From assembly GCA_963924555.1 (NCBI GenBank), contig OZ004595.1:2728001-2792000 (forward strand): a stretch of 64,000 nucleotides of DNA. The letters are read 5' to 3'. Origin of the DNA: Crambe crambe. Taxonomy: Eukaryota > Porifera > Demospongiae > Poecilosclerida > Crambeidae. The notes beneath the pieces were generated by a model that made no database searches, was not told where the DNA came from, and worked only from the letters and a program-made list of their open reading frames with translations. The translations under genes and the position numbers were made by a program. Shown here piece by piece: positions 37,236 through 47,820 of the stretch. Every line of letters begins with the position of its first letter. Positions within the stretch are counted from its first letter, which is position 1.

Positions 37236-37425
37236 GCCATGATTTTAACTGTGATGTAGCTATTGCCATGATTTTAACTGTGATATAGCTATTGGCATGG
37301 ATGATTTTAACTGTGATGCAGCTATTACCATGATTTTAACTGTGATGCAGCTATTACCATGATTTTAACTGTAATGTAGCTATAGCCATGGATGATTTTA
37401 ACTGTGATGTAGCTATTGCCATGAA
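37236..37425. repeat. Minisatellite, about 29-bp unit
   Basis: About seven units of GTAGCTATTGCCATGATTTT followed by AACTGTGAT, with small variants. No spacer structure, so not a CRISPR-like array. Confidence 0.9.
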
Positions 37426-38038
37426 ATAGCTGAATGTGTACATATGCACATGTACACACTGATGTGCACATTATTAGCTATATAAATTCAGTTAGCTAGC
37501 CAAATCTTTTGAACTGAAACTTAATCAAGACTTCTTACACAGCATTTTTCACAGTTAGCAGACTTAGCTATAGCTAATTTTGTTGATATTAATGACTAAT
37601 TATTTCACACAACACCCTAATCCAACTTTCAATACAAGTCTTAATTTCATATGAGCAATATGAAAAGAATACCTCATCCGTATTAGGTATGTGCTAATTA
37701 CAAATAATTCTTGCTATTAGCTATCATCATAATTCATTTGCTTTTTGGAGATCAATCTTTGTGGCTCATCAATCATATAGTAGTAGTGCAGACAAGTAAG
37801 ACTACATTATACTTGTGTTATATTTTCCTCTTTCTAATCGGTGTACTCTGTATAAATGAATGAAGTTCTCTTCATTTCCTTTCTGTGATGAAGTTGCCTA
37901 CCTAGTACAGAAAGTCTGCTGAACATAAAAGGTCCACAGTTCACCACATGTACCTTCAATCCATACCAAAATATAGTTCAAAACTAGTTCTTAGCTATTG
38001 CAGTGATTTAATATCAGAATGATATCCAGAATGATGTA

Positions 38039-38843
38039 GCGTAAGGCATCAAATTTCGACCGCATCTTAAATCGACCGTTTTAATGACACGGGAAGTTTA
38101 CGGTAGTAAACAAACGTAAATGGAGTCTAAGAAAATGGCTGCATTGGAAAATGTATGGGAAAAACTTACAAGCTATGGAGAGAAAACAGGACTTCAAGAG
38201 AACTATTTATCAGCTGTAGTATGAAAGTAAGTTGCTAGCTCACGTTACCCATCCCCATGGCTCCAGAAGATTGCTCAAAAGCTATAGGAAAACTATCGAC
38301 TTATGGTAGAATGGTAACTGCTGCAGAAGCTCTCCTTTTTGTTGGATTCAGATAATAATGCTCAGAAACAGTCTTCATCGGTCTGTGTTTCATATTCTAG
38401 TCATATCCATCCGTACAGCCCTCGCTATAACAAAGAGCAAATTCGACTGAAAATTGTGAAGCCATTTATGATAGAAAAGCTTCGTTCATTTTTGTTATAA
38501 TGATGTATTTTATAGCATAAAAGTATCTTTTTAAGGGCCCTTAAGGCCCTGACATGTAGTGGAGCAAAACTTTAAAAGAAAAACTGGGGTGGACGAATTT
38601 ATTGATATTAGATTTTCAACGGGTGGTCGAAGATAGATATTGGTGGACGATTATTGGTTCTTTAGTTGATGTAGTAGATTCAGTGTTACAAAATTTCTAT
38701 CCAATTGTGGGGGGAATGATTTATATGACGTTAAAGAGGAAGGAAATATCTTCCTTATGGTTCTTGTTTGAGGCTTTGACGACCGTCGGTGAAGACGATA
38801 TGGCACGAGGAAAATAGTCTGGCCGAATAGTGATGCCTTACGC
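38039..38843. mobile_element. TIR element flanked by TA (mariner-like target site)
   Basis: Perfect 13-bp terminal inverted repeats GCGTAAGGCATCA (38039..38051) and TGATGCCTTACGC (38831..38843), each bordered by TA, the target site used by Tc1/mariner-type elements. Inside are short open frames (34 codons from an ATG near 38120; 71 codons at 38602..38817) with no recognised transposase motif. Probably a non-autonomous or decayed element. Confidence 0.7.
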
Positions 38844-38906
38844 TAAAGGTGTCTGATTTTAGTGCTAATTGTCTACTATAGTCTAGTAGACTATTAGCTA
38901 AACAGC

Positions 38907-38945
38907 TAAAGGGGCACCATGTCTAGTAGACATGGTGCCCCTTTT
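38907..38945. other. Perfect 17-bp stem, 3-nt loop, followed by T6
   Basis: AAAGGGGCACCATGTCT and its exact complement flank AGT, then a T tract. It looks like a bacterial terminator, but the setting is eukaryotic. It could be the decayed core of a fold-back element or a small Pol III-type end. It lies 290 bp before the ZNFX1 exon. Confidence 0.5.
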
Positions 38946-39235
38946 TTCGGTACATAGGACTTTTGTGTTCTGAATCTAGATGAATGCTGCATGGGATTTC
39001 ACCATGGCAATCACTGTGCAAATTCTAAAGAGCTGTGATGCAACGACTGAAAAGTTTTGAGAGTTTTAATTATGATAACGTCCACAGATTGTTTAATTTA
39101 TAAGGTTGAACCACTCACAATGTTCGGTTAATTAATTAAACTTGTGTGTCTATATTGACATTCTAGTTAATTAAAAACCTTATTTTTAATTAGTTATTAA
39201 TTAGTCAATAATGAGTTCATTTATATGTAACTTTT

Positions 39236-42200
39236 ATGCAGGAACAGTATCTACATGATCAAGAAATAGGACAAAATAAAGGTCTACATGGAGGGAATGG
39301 TAGGAGGCATCATGGATATCACAGGAAGCATGATGGTAGTGATAGAAGATATGGGGATGACCACAGGGGACATGATGAAGGTTGGGTATGGCAGGATGAA
39401 TATGGTGATGATTACATGGTAGAACAAGAAGGTGTGCATGGATGGATTGGGGGTGACCGCAGAGGGAGTGGTGAAGGTTGGGGATGGGAGGGTGAAGGTG
39501 ATGGAAGTGTTCATGGTGGTCATGGTAGGGTGCGTGGTAGGGGTGGACGGGGACGGGGACGTGACAGTGGCGTCAGGCAGCATGATGGTGGTGTCAGGCA
39601 GCATGGTGGTGGTGTCAGGCAGCATGGTGGTGGTGGTGGTAACACATTCTGCCTATCAGATGAGGAACTTCAAACCTTATCCGGAAGTATCGATTCTAAT
39701 GAAGTGCTAGCAAGTGTTAGTGTTAATGAAGTAAAGTTCTTGAATACTTACAAGAATCAGCGATACTGCAATCATCCCTTGAAATTGAAACAATTGATCA
39801 AGCTTCTGCATTTGCTCACAAGCTGTGAAGACCAGAGAGCTGCTTCAATGATGCTGGCACAGATTTTATCAGCTAGTGGTGAATATGCTTCATTCATGAT
39901 GAAAATCGATCAGCTCCTCAAAAATATGGCATTGGAAACTCGTGACCATATCAGAAAAGAAAACCCTCGTTATATTAGCTATCTCGTAGACATAGGTCTA
40001 GTGGCAATCAATACTGTTCCAACAACAGTTTACTCAACATATCCTGTGACTGTCATGGAAGAAACTATAAGGGAATTAACTGAAATAGGAGAAAAAATGC
40101 AAGTTGTTATGGCTAAGTTCGATAATTTAAAAACTGCCTTTAAATTAGCTAGATCAGTGGCTATTAAGGAGAAGATGAGTAAGAACAAGGAAAAGCACTC
40201 TAGTACTGCTGAACTTGAACTTCCTGAGCCTTTCACTGAGCTACCAATACTGCCCACACTGGAAGAGATGCACTCAAATAAGGTTTTTCTCAGGAGTAAC
40301 AAAATTAGAGGTGCGTACAAAAGCTGGCAGCATTACTTTGATGTGCAGTTCCGGCTCCTTCGTGAAGACTTTATCCAACCTTTGAGAAAAGGAATCTCAG
40401 TGTACTGTGACTCTGGTCCTACTCTAAGAAATGCTGATATCCGCATATATGAAAATGCTAAAATCCTGAATCCAGTCTGCCTCTTCACTGGCATGGGATT
40501 CCAGCTTCGTTTCGACTCAACCAAGCTGAAGCATATCAATTGGGAGCACTCCAGAAGGCTTATTTTTGGATCTTTATTGTGTCTCTCAAATGACGATTTC
40601 GATAAATGTATGCTCTTTGTAACAGTCGTTAAGAGGGATCCTAAGACTCTCAAAGATGGATTGCTCACTATCAAATTTGAAAATGATGTCAACGGCTTTC
40701 GAATTGACCCTACAGAATCATTCAAGATGGTCGAATCAACAGCTTACTTTGAAGCCTATCGTCATGTGCTTGAAGGCTTGCAGGAAATGTCTAGATTTCC
40801 CGATGTATTGCCAATGAAGAGCTATATTGTTGATTGCCAGTTGTGTAATGTTGAGACTCCGGCATTTCTGAACATGCCCCAAAGACCACCAATTTTTGAC
40901 ATGAACGATATCCTTAATAAATCAGGTGAAAGAAGAAGACGGGCCTTTGACATAACAAAATCCTCCAACTGGCCCAGTGTAGATAAAACAGGACTTGATA
41001 AATCCCAGCTCGATGCTCTCAAGATGGCACTCAGCCAAGAAGTCTCAGTTATTCAAGGTCCACCTGGCACGGGTAAGACTTTCATTGGCTTGAAAATTGT
41101 GGAAGCTTATCTTAAAAATCGTACAGTTTGGGATCCTGAAAAGACCTCTCCCATTCTCGTGGTGTGCTACACTAACCATGCCCTGGATCAGTTCCTAAAA
41201 GAAATTCTTGATACTCCAATCAATGATGAACCACCAAACATAATTCGTGTTGGTGGTCGATGCAAAAATGAAGCTTTAGCCGAATGTATTCTCAGCAAAA
41301 AAGTTCGGGACTGTCGTGCTAGTAGACAATTGCCACATCGTTTGCATAAAGATGTTTCCAGAGCACTTGCTGTCATGTATGATAACCAAGAATCTATAGA
41401 CAAAGTGATGAAAATGTGTGACGCAGAATCCAAAAATAATATCATCGGTTTGTCCTATCTTGGTCAAGTGATGGGTCAGCTGCATTATGAGCAATTGAAA
41501 TATGGAGCAACTTCAGAAGCAGGGAAAGAAGTGGAGGTGTGGCTTGGACTCTGGTACCCAGAATCAGAACAAGACTTCAATTTAATGGAGTTAGCAGCTG
41601 ATGATCCAGAACCCTCTCCAGACAAAGTACTAGCTGCCGATTTGGAGGATGAAGATGGAGAAGATGAAGCTGAACTGATCGAGGTGGATGCTGAGGCCCG
41701 TGTCCTTGAAGAAGGACGAATGATTGAAGGGGAGGTTGTGGAGTTATCAAGAAAGACTGTCACTCCAGAACCCAATGCCCAACAATCTCAGAAATCTCGC
41801 CAAAGCAATGCCAAAACTCAGGATGGGTGGACAACAGTTCAGTTGTCTGGTGCAAAAAAGAAGTTCATAATCCAAGGCTTCAAAAACAAGCCTATGACAA
41901 AAGAAGAAGCCACTCGAGTGAGGAACCTGTGGAGGCTAAACAGCAAACAGAAGTGGCGGTTATATTTGTATTGGATGAATGAATACACAAAACACTGCAA
42001 GGACAGAGTTAATCAGCGAGCAGCTGCTTACAATGAAGCATGCAAGGCATACAGCGAGTGCCAGAGAGATGTGGATAGCTTTGTAGCACGAGGAGCAGAT
42101 GTCGTTGGGATGACCACCATGGGGGCTGCCAAGTATCACCACATGTTGAAAAACCTTCACCCAAAGATTGTTATCTTTGAAGAAGCTGCTGAAGTCTTGG

Positions 42201-44998
42201 AAGCACACATAATCACATCTCTTGCCCCCAGTGTACAACAGCTGATCATGATCGGAGATCATAAGCAACTCCGCCCAAAGCCAACTTGTTACAATCTAGA
42301 AAAGGATCACAACTTAGCAATTTCACTCTTTGAAAGATTGGCTAATAATGATTTTCCCTATGCTTCTTTGGAAATCCAACACAGAATGCGACCTGAAATA
42401 TCCAGACTCATCCATCCAAGCATTTATGACCATCTCATTGATGCTGATGAGGTAAAGAAGTACAAGCACGTGGAAGGAGTAAGCAAAGATGTCTTCTTTA
42501 TCAACCACAGCCATCCTGAAGAGAGAAATCAATTTCGTGACATGTCATCGAAGGTCAACTTATTCGAAGCCGAGTACACAGTCGAACTCTGTCACTACCT
42601 TTTGAAGCAAGGCTATCCTCCAAAAGAAATTACCATCCTGACCATGTATCGAGGTCAGCTCTTTGAACTGAGAAAGAGAATGAAGAGGGAAGACTTTGAA
42701 GGAGTACGTGTGGCAGCTGTTGACGACTTTCAAGGAGAAGAGAATGAAATAATACTGCTATCTCTCGTTCGAAGTAATTCCGATGATAAAATTGGTTTCT
42801 TAAGTGTTGAAAATCGTGTCTGTGTTGCTCTGTCCAGAGCTAAGATGGGGCTCTATGTGATTGGTAATCTAGCCATGCTCACTAATAAATTTGACACCAA
42901 GTGGCCTGAGATATTGCAAGGCCTTCAGAAAGAAAATTGCATTGGAAATGGCTTGCCACTTCATTGTGTTGTTCATCCAGATGATAAATCAGTAGCATCC
43001 AAGCCAGAAGATTTCAGAAAACGTCCAGAGGGAGGATGCTCTAAAATCTGTGGGACCAGATTGAAGTGTGGTCATGCATGTCACCGAATCTGTCATCCAA
43101 AGGACAGAGATCATCTGTATCATACTTGCACTAAAGTCTGCATGAAACCTTTGAAATGTGGACACAACTGCAAAGGAAAGTGCTATCAGTGCAAAAAAAA
43201 TGGCATATGTTTGCCTTGCTCTCAAAGTGTGTCGAAAATCCTTGCATGCGGTCATCCTGTTACAGTTCGCTGCTCAGATAACCTTGGAGTGATAGTTTGC
43301 TACATTTCTTGTGAAGAAATGCTTCCTTGTGGTCATCAGTGCCAAAATAAATGCTCACAACCTTGTTCTATCCATTGCAAGGTAGGTGTTAAAAAACTAC
43401 TTCCCTGTGGGCATACTGTGATGGTTCCTTGCTTCAAAGATCCCAGCTTAGTGGTTTGCACAGTGAAATGTGGTGAAATACTGGAATGTGGAGATAAATG
43501 TGTAGGTACATGTGGCAAATGTCAACAGGGACGTTTGCACATGAAGTGCAAGCAACAATGTGGTCGTGACTTAGTGTGTGGCCATCCCTGTGACTTTCCC
43601 TGTGCCTCCATATGTCCTCCTTGTTTGAAGCCTTGCAACAACTACTGCATCCACAGTCAATGCCCCAAGAAGTGCTTTGAACCTTGTACTCCTTGCCTGG
43701 AGAAATGTGAGTGGAGATGTCCTCACTTCGAGTGTACAAAGCCTTGCGGTCAGCCTTGCAACCGTCCCCCTTGTAACAAGCCTTGCAAAAAGGTATTGAA
43801 ATGTGGCCATGAATGTATTGGTCTCTGTGGAGAAAGATGTCCCAGCAAGTGTCGAGTGTGTAACAGAGATGAAGTTTGTGAGATTTTCTTTGGAAGTGAA
43901 GATGAAAATGATGCCCGATTCATTGAGCTTCGAGATTGCAATCACATCTTTGAAGTCTCTGGTCTTGATCAGTGGATGCGGACTGATACTTCAGGATCTC
44001 AATCTGATCCTGATATGCCTCCAGAGTCTAATCAAGTGTTGTTTAAAGTGTGCCCAAGATGTATGACTCCAATACGCAAGTCTCTCAGGTATGGTGACAT
44101 CATCAAAGAAGTATTGAAGGACATCAATGCTATCAAGTACAAACAAATGGAAGCTTCACCAAACTTGTCATCAAAATGGCAAGAGGTGAAGGCAGAAATC
44201 AAAAATCTCAACGATACATCATACATCAGGGCTGAGCTTCTAGCCATCAGAAAAGAAACAAAGCAGAAGAGTGATTCCACTAATCGTTTCCGTGCCGCCA
44301 CGTTGGAAGTGCAACTTACCATTTTGCCCAAAATACAGAAGCTTAAAATCCTGGATGCTAACTTGAAACCACTTTATGGTAAACTCAATATCTCAGGTTG
44401 TAGTCCAGAGTATATCCAAGAGGAGTTAGAAGTCCTGAAAAAAATTTTGATGCAGGAGTTTTTGTCAGCTCAGGAAGTCTCTGATTGTGTGTGTGAATTA
44501 CGTCGACTGACATGTTCGGCAAAGCTTTTAGAACTGCTCAGCAAAATACGAGAGAAACAGATCAAAATCTTGCCAAGTGACCTCAGGACAATCACTGAGA
44601 GAATCAAAGAGGTCCATTACTGTGGGTGGAAGAATGCAAAGATGAGTGAAGAGCAGGAAGAAGGAGTTACGAGGTTAATAAGAGAGATGATCATTAAATA
44701 TAAAATGGATGCATTAACGGAAGAAGAGAGAATTAAGATTGTGTCAGCCATCGGTCTTTCGAAAGGACACTGGTACAAGTGTCCCAACGGCCACTACTAC
44801 TGCATAGGGGAGTGTGGTGGGGCTACCCAGAGGTCCCGATGTCCAGACTGCGGGAGCACCATAGGAGGAGAAGGTCACAGGCTTGCAGAAGGAAACAGGC
44901 ATGCTGGAGAAATGGATGGTTCGCAATATGCAGCGTGGTCAGATGCCGCCAATATTGCAAACTTAGATCCAGCTCTGATGGCCCAACTCAGGATCTAA
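39236..44998 (+). CDS. ZNFX1: ZNFX1-like helicase A, plus-strand copy
   Basis: 1920 residues if started at ATG 39236. Residues 1-135 are Gly/Arg/His-rich with RGRGGRGRGR and three GGVRQHG-type repeats. Then follow the ZNFX1 region (HYFDVQFRLLREDFIQPLRKG near 365) and an SF1/UPF1-type helicase: Walker A GPPGTGKT near 608, EEAAEVLE near 981, GDHKQLRP near 1007, VDDFQGEEN near 1161 and LSRAK near 1200. NF-X1-type Cys/His fingers occupy about 1270-1545, and an RZ-type finger about 1840-1875 (GHWYKCPNGHYYC, CPDC). The end, SQYAAWSDAAN, is typical of ZNFX1. Animal ZNFX1 binds RNA, helps sense dsRNA and acts in small-RNA pathways. ATG 39236 has a poor context and lies inside a splice-acceptor-like TTTTATGCAG, so the real exon may begin at 39242 and be joined to the adaptor module ending at 33765. 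Confidence 0.93.
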   Translation: MQEQYLHDQEIGQNKGLHGGNGRRHHGYHRKHDGSDRRYGDDHRGHDEGWVWQDEYGDDYMVEQEGVHGWIGGDRRGSGEGWGWEGEGDGSVHGGHGRVRGRGGRGRGRDSGVRQHDGGVRQHGGGVRQHGGGGGNTFCLSDEELQTLSGSIDSNEVLASVSVNEVKFLNTYKNQRYCNHPLKLKQLIKLLHLLTSCEDQRAASMMLAQILSASGEYASFMMKIDQLLKNMALETRDHIRKENPRYISYLVDIGLVAINTVPTTVYSTYPVTVMEETIRELTEIGEKMQVVMAKFDNLKTAFKLARSVAIKEKMSKNKEKHSSTAELELPEPFTELPILPTLEEMHSNKVFLRSNKIRGAYKSWQHYFDVQFRLLREDFIQPLRKGISVYCDSGPTLRNADIRIYENAKILNPVCLFTGMGFQLRFDSTKLKHINWEHSRRLIFGSLLCLSNDDFDKCMLFVTVVKRDPKTLKDGLLTIKFENDVNGFRIDPTESFKMVESTAYFEAYRHVLEGLQEMSRFPDVLPMKSYIVDCQLCNVETPAFLNMPQRPPIFDMNDILNKSGERRRRAFDITKSSNWPSVDKTGLDKSQLDALKMALSQEVSVIQGPPGTGKTFIGLKIVEAYLKNRTVWDPEKTSPILVVCYTNHALDQFLKEILDTPINDEPPNIIRVGGRCKNEALAECILSKKVRDCRASRQLPHRLHKDVSRALAVMYDNQESIDKVMKMCDAESKNNIIGLSYLGQVMGQLHYEQLKYGATSEAGKEVEVWLGLWYPESEQDFNLMELAADDPEPSPDKVLAADLEDEDGEDEAELIEVDAEARVLEEGRMIEGEVVELSRKTVTPEPNAQQSQKSRQSNAKTQDGWTTVQLSGAKKKFIIQGFKNKPMTKEEATRVRNLWRLNSKQKWRLYLYWMNEYTKHCKDRVNQRAAAYNEACKAYSECQRDVDSFVARGADVVGMTTMGAAKYHHMLKNLHPKIVIFEEAAEVLEAHIITSLAPSVQQLIMIGDHKQLRPKPTCYNLEKDHNLAISLFERLANNDFPYASLEIQHRMRPEISRLIHPSIYDHLIDADEVKKYKHVEGVSKDVFFINHSHPEERNQFRDMSSKVNLFEAEYTVELCHYLLKQGYPPKEITILTMYRGQLFELRKRMKREDFEGVRVAAVDDFQGEENEIILLSLVRSNSDDKIGFLSVENRVCVALSRAKMGLYVIGNLAMLTNKFDTKWPEILQGLQKENCIGNGLPLHCVVHPDDKSVASKPEDFRKRPEGGCSKICGTRLKCGHACHRICHPKDRDHLYHTCTKVCMKPLKCGHNCKGKCYQCKKNGICLPCSQSVSKILACGHPVTVRCSDNLGVIVCYISCEEMLPCGHQCQNKCSQPCSIHCKVGVKKLLPCGHTVMVPCFKDPSLVVCTVKCGEILECGDKCVGTCGKCQQGRLHMKCKQQCGRDLVCGHPCDFPCASICPPCLKPCNNYCIHSQCPKKCFEPCTPCLEKCEWRCPHFECTKPCGQPCNRPPCNKPCKKVLKCGHECIGLCGERCPSKCRVCNRDEVCEIFFGSEDENDARFIELRDCNHIFEVSGLDQWMRTDTSGSQSDPDMPPESNQVLFKVCPRCMTPIRKSLRYGDIIKEVLKDINAIKYKQMEASPNLSSKWQEVKAEIKNLNDTSYIRAELLAIRKETKQKSDSTNRFRAATLEVQLTILPKIQKLKILDANLKPLYGKLNISGCSPEYIQEELEVLKKILMQEFLSAQEVSDCVCELRRLTCSAKLLELLSKIREKQIKILPSDLRTITERIKEVHYCGWKNAKMSEEQEEGVTRLIREMIIKYKMDALTEEERIKIVSAIGLSKGHWYKCPNGHYYCIGECGGATQRSRCPDCGSTIGGEGHRLAEGNRHAGEMDGSQYAAWSDAANIANLDPALMAQLRI

Positions 44999-45968
44999 CT
45001 TAATATACGAAAAAGATGAAAAAAGACAAAATATTTTTAAAAAAACAACAAAAAATCGAACAAAATAATAAAAAACAAAATAAAAAGAAACAATTTAGGA
45101 AAAGCTAAGCCAAAAAAACAACAAAAAAACAAAAAAAAAAACTGGTACAAATTAAGGCTGAGTCCACTTTATACGTAGGATACTTATGGTAATGATATTT
45201 TTTGCTTACTCTTTATAGTTATATCACTATATCGCTTTTAAATTTACTGCTTAGTTTGTGTTGACTTACAGTAGTTTCTTCAATTGTGTCATAATAAATT
45301 ATAATCTGTGAAAACTATATCGGACAAAAGTTCATAATTAAACAATTTTATAATGCAGCACATCAAAAATGAGTTCACGACAGAAAGGACCAAAATCAAA
45401 ACCTAATAGCAAGCCTCATGGGTATGAACTTTCTATATTTTCTCGAAATGATATTGCCTCTTTTGCTAAAAGCAATGCGTCCCAGTTGATTAAGGTCTTG
45501 TCAAATGAAATTAAAAGATTTCAAAGCACCCTGGAAAAAACAGATATTTGCAGTATCAAATTTGACATTGTTATTCAAATCCTTCTCAAAGTATCTCATG
45601 GTCTTACTGAAGAGAATGGTGACTTGTATTCAAAAGCTATAAATATCTTGGGAGAAGTATTTAGTAATCGTCCAATTTTTCAGAATGGTCTTACACGTGC
45701 ACCATATTGAAAAATCTTGGAAAGTCAAGTTTCAATGTCGAGCAAAGTATTGGGACTTTATGTGACTTCTTCATGTGTCTGTTCAATAAACTTCCAAGTG
45801 TTTGTTGGAGCGTATTACCTTTGGATGAGCTTCATCAAACTGTTGAAACTCTCATTGAAATTGATCGCCTTCCAAATAAGGAAACACTGCTACCTAAAGT
45901 GAAGGAACTATTGGACTTACGTAGAATGATGAAAAACCAGGAACGTGTCAAGAGAATTGATTCGAAGT
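39236..45968 (+). repeat. Inverted duplication, left arm (partner about 54785..61358)
   Basis: Helicase A, the 370-bp A-T-rich gap and the first 200 codons of helicase B are mirrored on the other strand at 61358 down to about 54785. The gap regions still align closely. The 5' ends upstream of each A gene diverge. Confidence 0.9.
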
Positions 45969-46261
45969 GAGAGTCAGCCATCGGTCTTTCGAAAGGACAC
46001 TGGTACAAGTGTCCCAACGGCCACTACTACTGCATAGGGGAGTGTGGTGGGGCTACCCAGAGGTCCCGATGTCCAGACTGCGGGACTACCCAGAGGTCCC
46101 GATGTCCAGACTGCGGGAGCACCATAGGAGGAGAACATCACAGGCTTGCTGAAGGAAACAGGCATGCTGGAGAATTGGATGGTTCGCAATATGCAGCATG
46201 GTCAGATGCCGCCAATATCGCAAACTTAGATCCAGCTCAGATGGCTCGACTCAGGATCTAA
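45369..46261 (+). pseudogene. Chimeric pseudogene: helicase B start joined to helicase A end
   Basis: 45369..45968 matches the first 200 or so codons of helicase B (MSSRQKGPKSK start), with small deletions near 45670..45700 that cause a frameshift and a stop at 45708. At about 45969 it jumps to the last 95 codons of helicase A (SAIGLSKGHWYKCPNGH onward) and ends at 46261. A stop lies exactly at the junction. The A part has a 33-bp tandem duplication (46053..46085 and 46086..46118) within the RZ finger. Its last residues (AQMARLRI) match the minus-strand A copy better than the neighbouring plus-strand A. A deletion within an A-B-A array explains it. Not expected to make a working protein. Confidence 0.9.
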
Positions 46262-47383
46262 CTTAGTATTACTTGACATAAGAAAGAGGGACTTTGACAC
46301 GAGAAAGAGGGGGGAAAATCTAAACTATAGCAAAATTAGCTGCCGATATTAAAGTTATAATTATCAAAAAGTGCAACTGAGTGACTTACTATCTTATAGA
46401 GATCTGAAGAGGTTTCTTGGTTTTGTTTGTGTGTGCATGCATGTGCGTGCAGCCAATCCCAACTGAGTCCCTGCCCCGATAGCCCAAACGCCACGCAAAG
46501 AACTTGAATACAGTTATAAAGTTAAGGCAAGAACTGACACGCACAAAAATGAACTCTGTTTTATACTGATCATGAGTGGGTGTGGTTAATTAATCTCTGC
46601 GGTCAAATGATACATCCAGTTACTGTCAACTCTTCCTCCTGGTTCTTGTGTGGCCTGGGCGTCGGTCAGCTGGGGCAGTGGCCTGCCTAACAGTGTGTGC
46701 ATGTGTGTGTGTGTGTGTGTTTAATCTATTTAATAATAAGGAATCTCTCTGGGACCCAGTGAGGCATGCAATTTTCAGTCATTTTAGTTGGAGTCAGAAC
46801 ATTAGCTACTGGCTATCCCAAACTCTCCGAACTCTCACTCTCTGTCCACTGTTATCATCATTTCATGCACACTAGTGTCTCTTCAGTAATACGTACATTA
46901 TGCAATATTTTGTTGAGCTCTCTGGCCTTGAATGTATCTAGAGTAGCTATAGTGTGTGATGACGGTGAGTTAGCCATAATACTCCGATTGTGGGGACCTG
47001 CCCACTACTATTCTTTCTGTTTACTTTTTGTTGTTATTTGTTGTTGGTTTTTTAATCCCTCTAACAGCATCTTCAGCAGTTGATTTTCCCCCCTCAGGCC
47101 TCTCCTTGCTGTCTCCAGCTGAGAGAATTTTCTGTGACTATCATCTGTAATTCATCTGTGATTGCCTTTTTGTTCATTAACAATCAACTCAGCTAGGTAA
47201 CCTAATTAATTATGCAGATTTTGTGCAGAGCATGCACATCATTCAGCGTTATGATGAAATGGACTCTGCTAAAACTCTGTCATGTTTATAATAAGATTCA
47301 TTGTTATCTATCTAGATTGTGCAAAGTTGATATCTCTTGTTCAGTCAGTTCAGTCATACGTATCATAGATTGTATCAGTCAAA

Positions 47384-47520
47384 GATGTTGATTACTCTCA
47401 AGTCTAACAAAGAGCATTGAATTCCTCACAACAGATACTTATGATATTATCATCAGCATCAAGACTCTCTCTTGCAGAGAAATTTAGCATACTGGTGGCT
47501 GCAATCAAAGATCGAGTTAA
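47384..47520 (+). pseudogene. Degenerate copy of the CARD-like exon
   Basis: It aligns to 29753..29918: shared blocks include ACTCTCAAGTCT-like text, ATTCCTCACAACAGAT, TATGATATT, CATCAAGACTCTCTC and TAGCATACTGGTGGCTGCAATCA. About 30 bp are missing near the start and stops occur (for example TGA at 47419), so it is not coding. It shows that an adaptor module once lay inside the ZNFX1 cluster. Confidence 0.85.
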
Positions 47521-47820
47521 GATATTCAGGCCCAGTGCCACAAATAATTTTGTTTGCCGATTCAGTTGTTGAAGAATTTAGAAAAGCCCCCCCCCCCCTG
47601 CCTCAAGGGGGAACCGTTCCAGTCTCCTTGGAATTAGAAAATTAATGGCCATTGCATCGGAAAACTTGTCACAGAGCATGATTAAAGAAGGACGTACAAA
47701 CAACGGTATGACCCCCTTTTTGTTAAGTCTAGAGTTGGATATAGGCCTACCTCCACAAATCATCTAGCTTTAGCTATACACAACACCACAGTATTTTACT
47801 TTCAACTATGTATACAGAGC

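Larger units (their letters stand above)
33766..39235. other. Non-coding stretch, intron or intergenic
   Basis: No exon supported between the adaptor module and the ZNFX1 gene. It is filled with fold-back elements, a two-copy direct repeat, a minisatellite and a TIR element, each listed. A hydrophobic 87-codon minus-strand frame at 36977..37240 has no recognisable family and runs into the minisatellite. If adaptor and helicase are one gene this is a 5.5-kb intron. Confidence 0.6.

Noticed and set aside
36977-37240. Hydrophobic 87-codon minus-strand frame resembling a membrane segment
   Set aside because: No family recognised; it begins beside a minisatellite in element-rich DNA and no splice partner is visible.
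37236-37425. CRISPR-like array
   Set aside because: Units follow one another without unique spacers, and the genome is eukaryotic.
39284-39625. Thr/Pro-rich minus-strand frame (and its counterpart at 61122..61436 plus)
   Set aside because: Antisense shadow of the Gly/Arg/His-rich start of helicase A.
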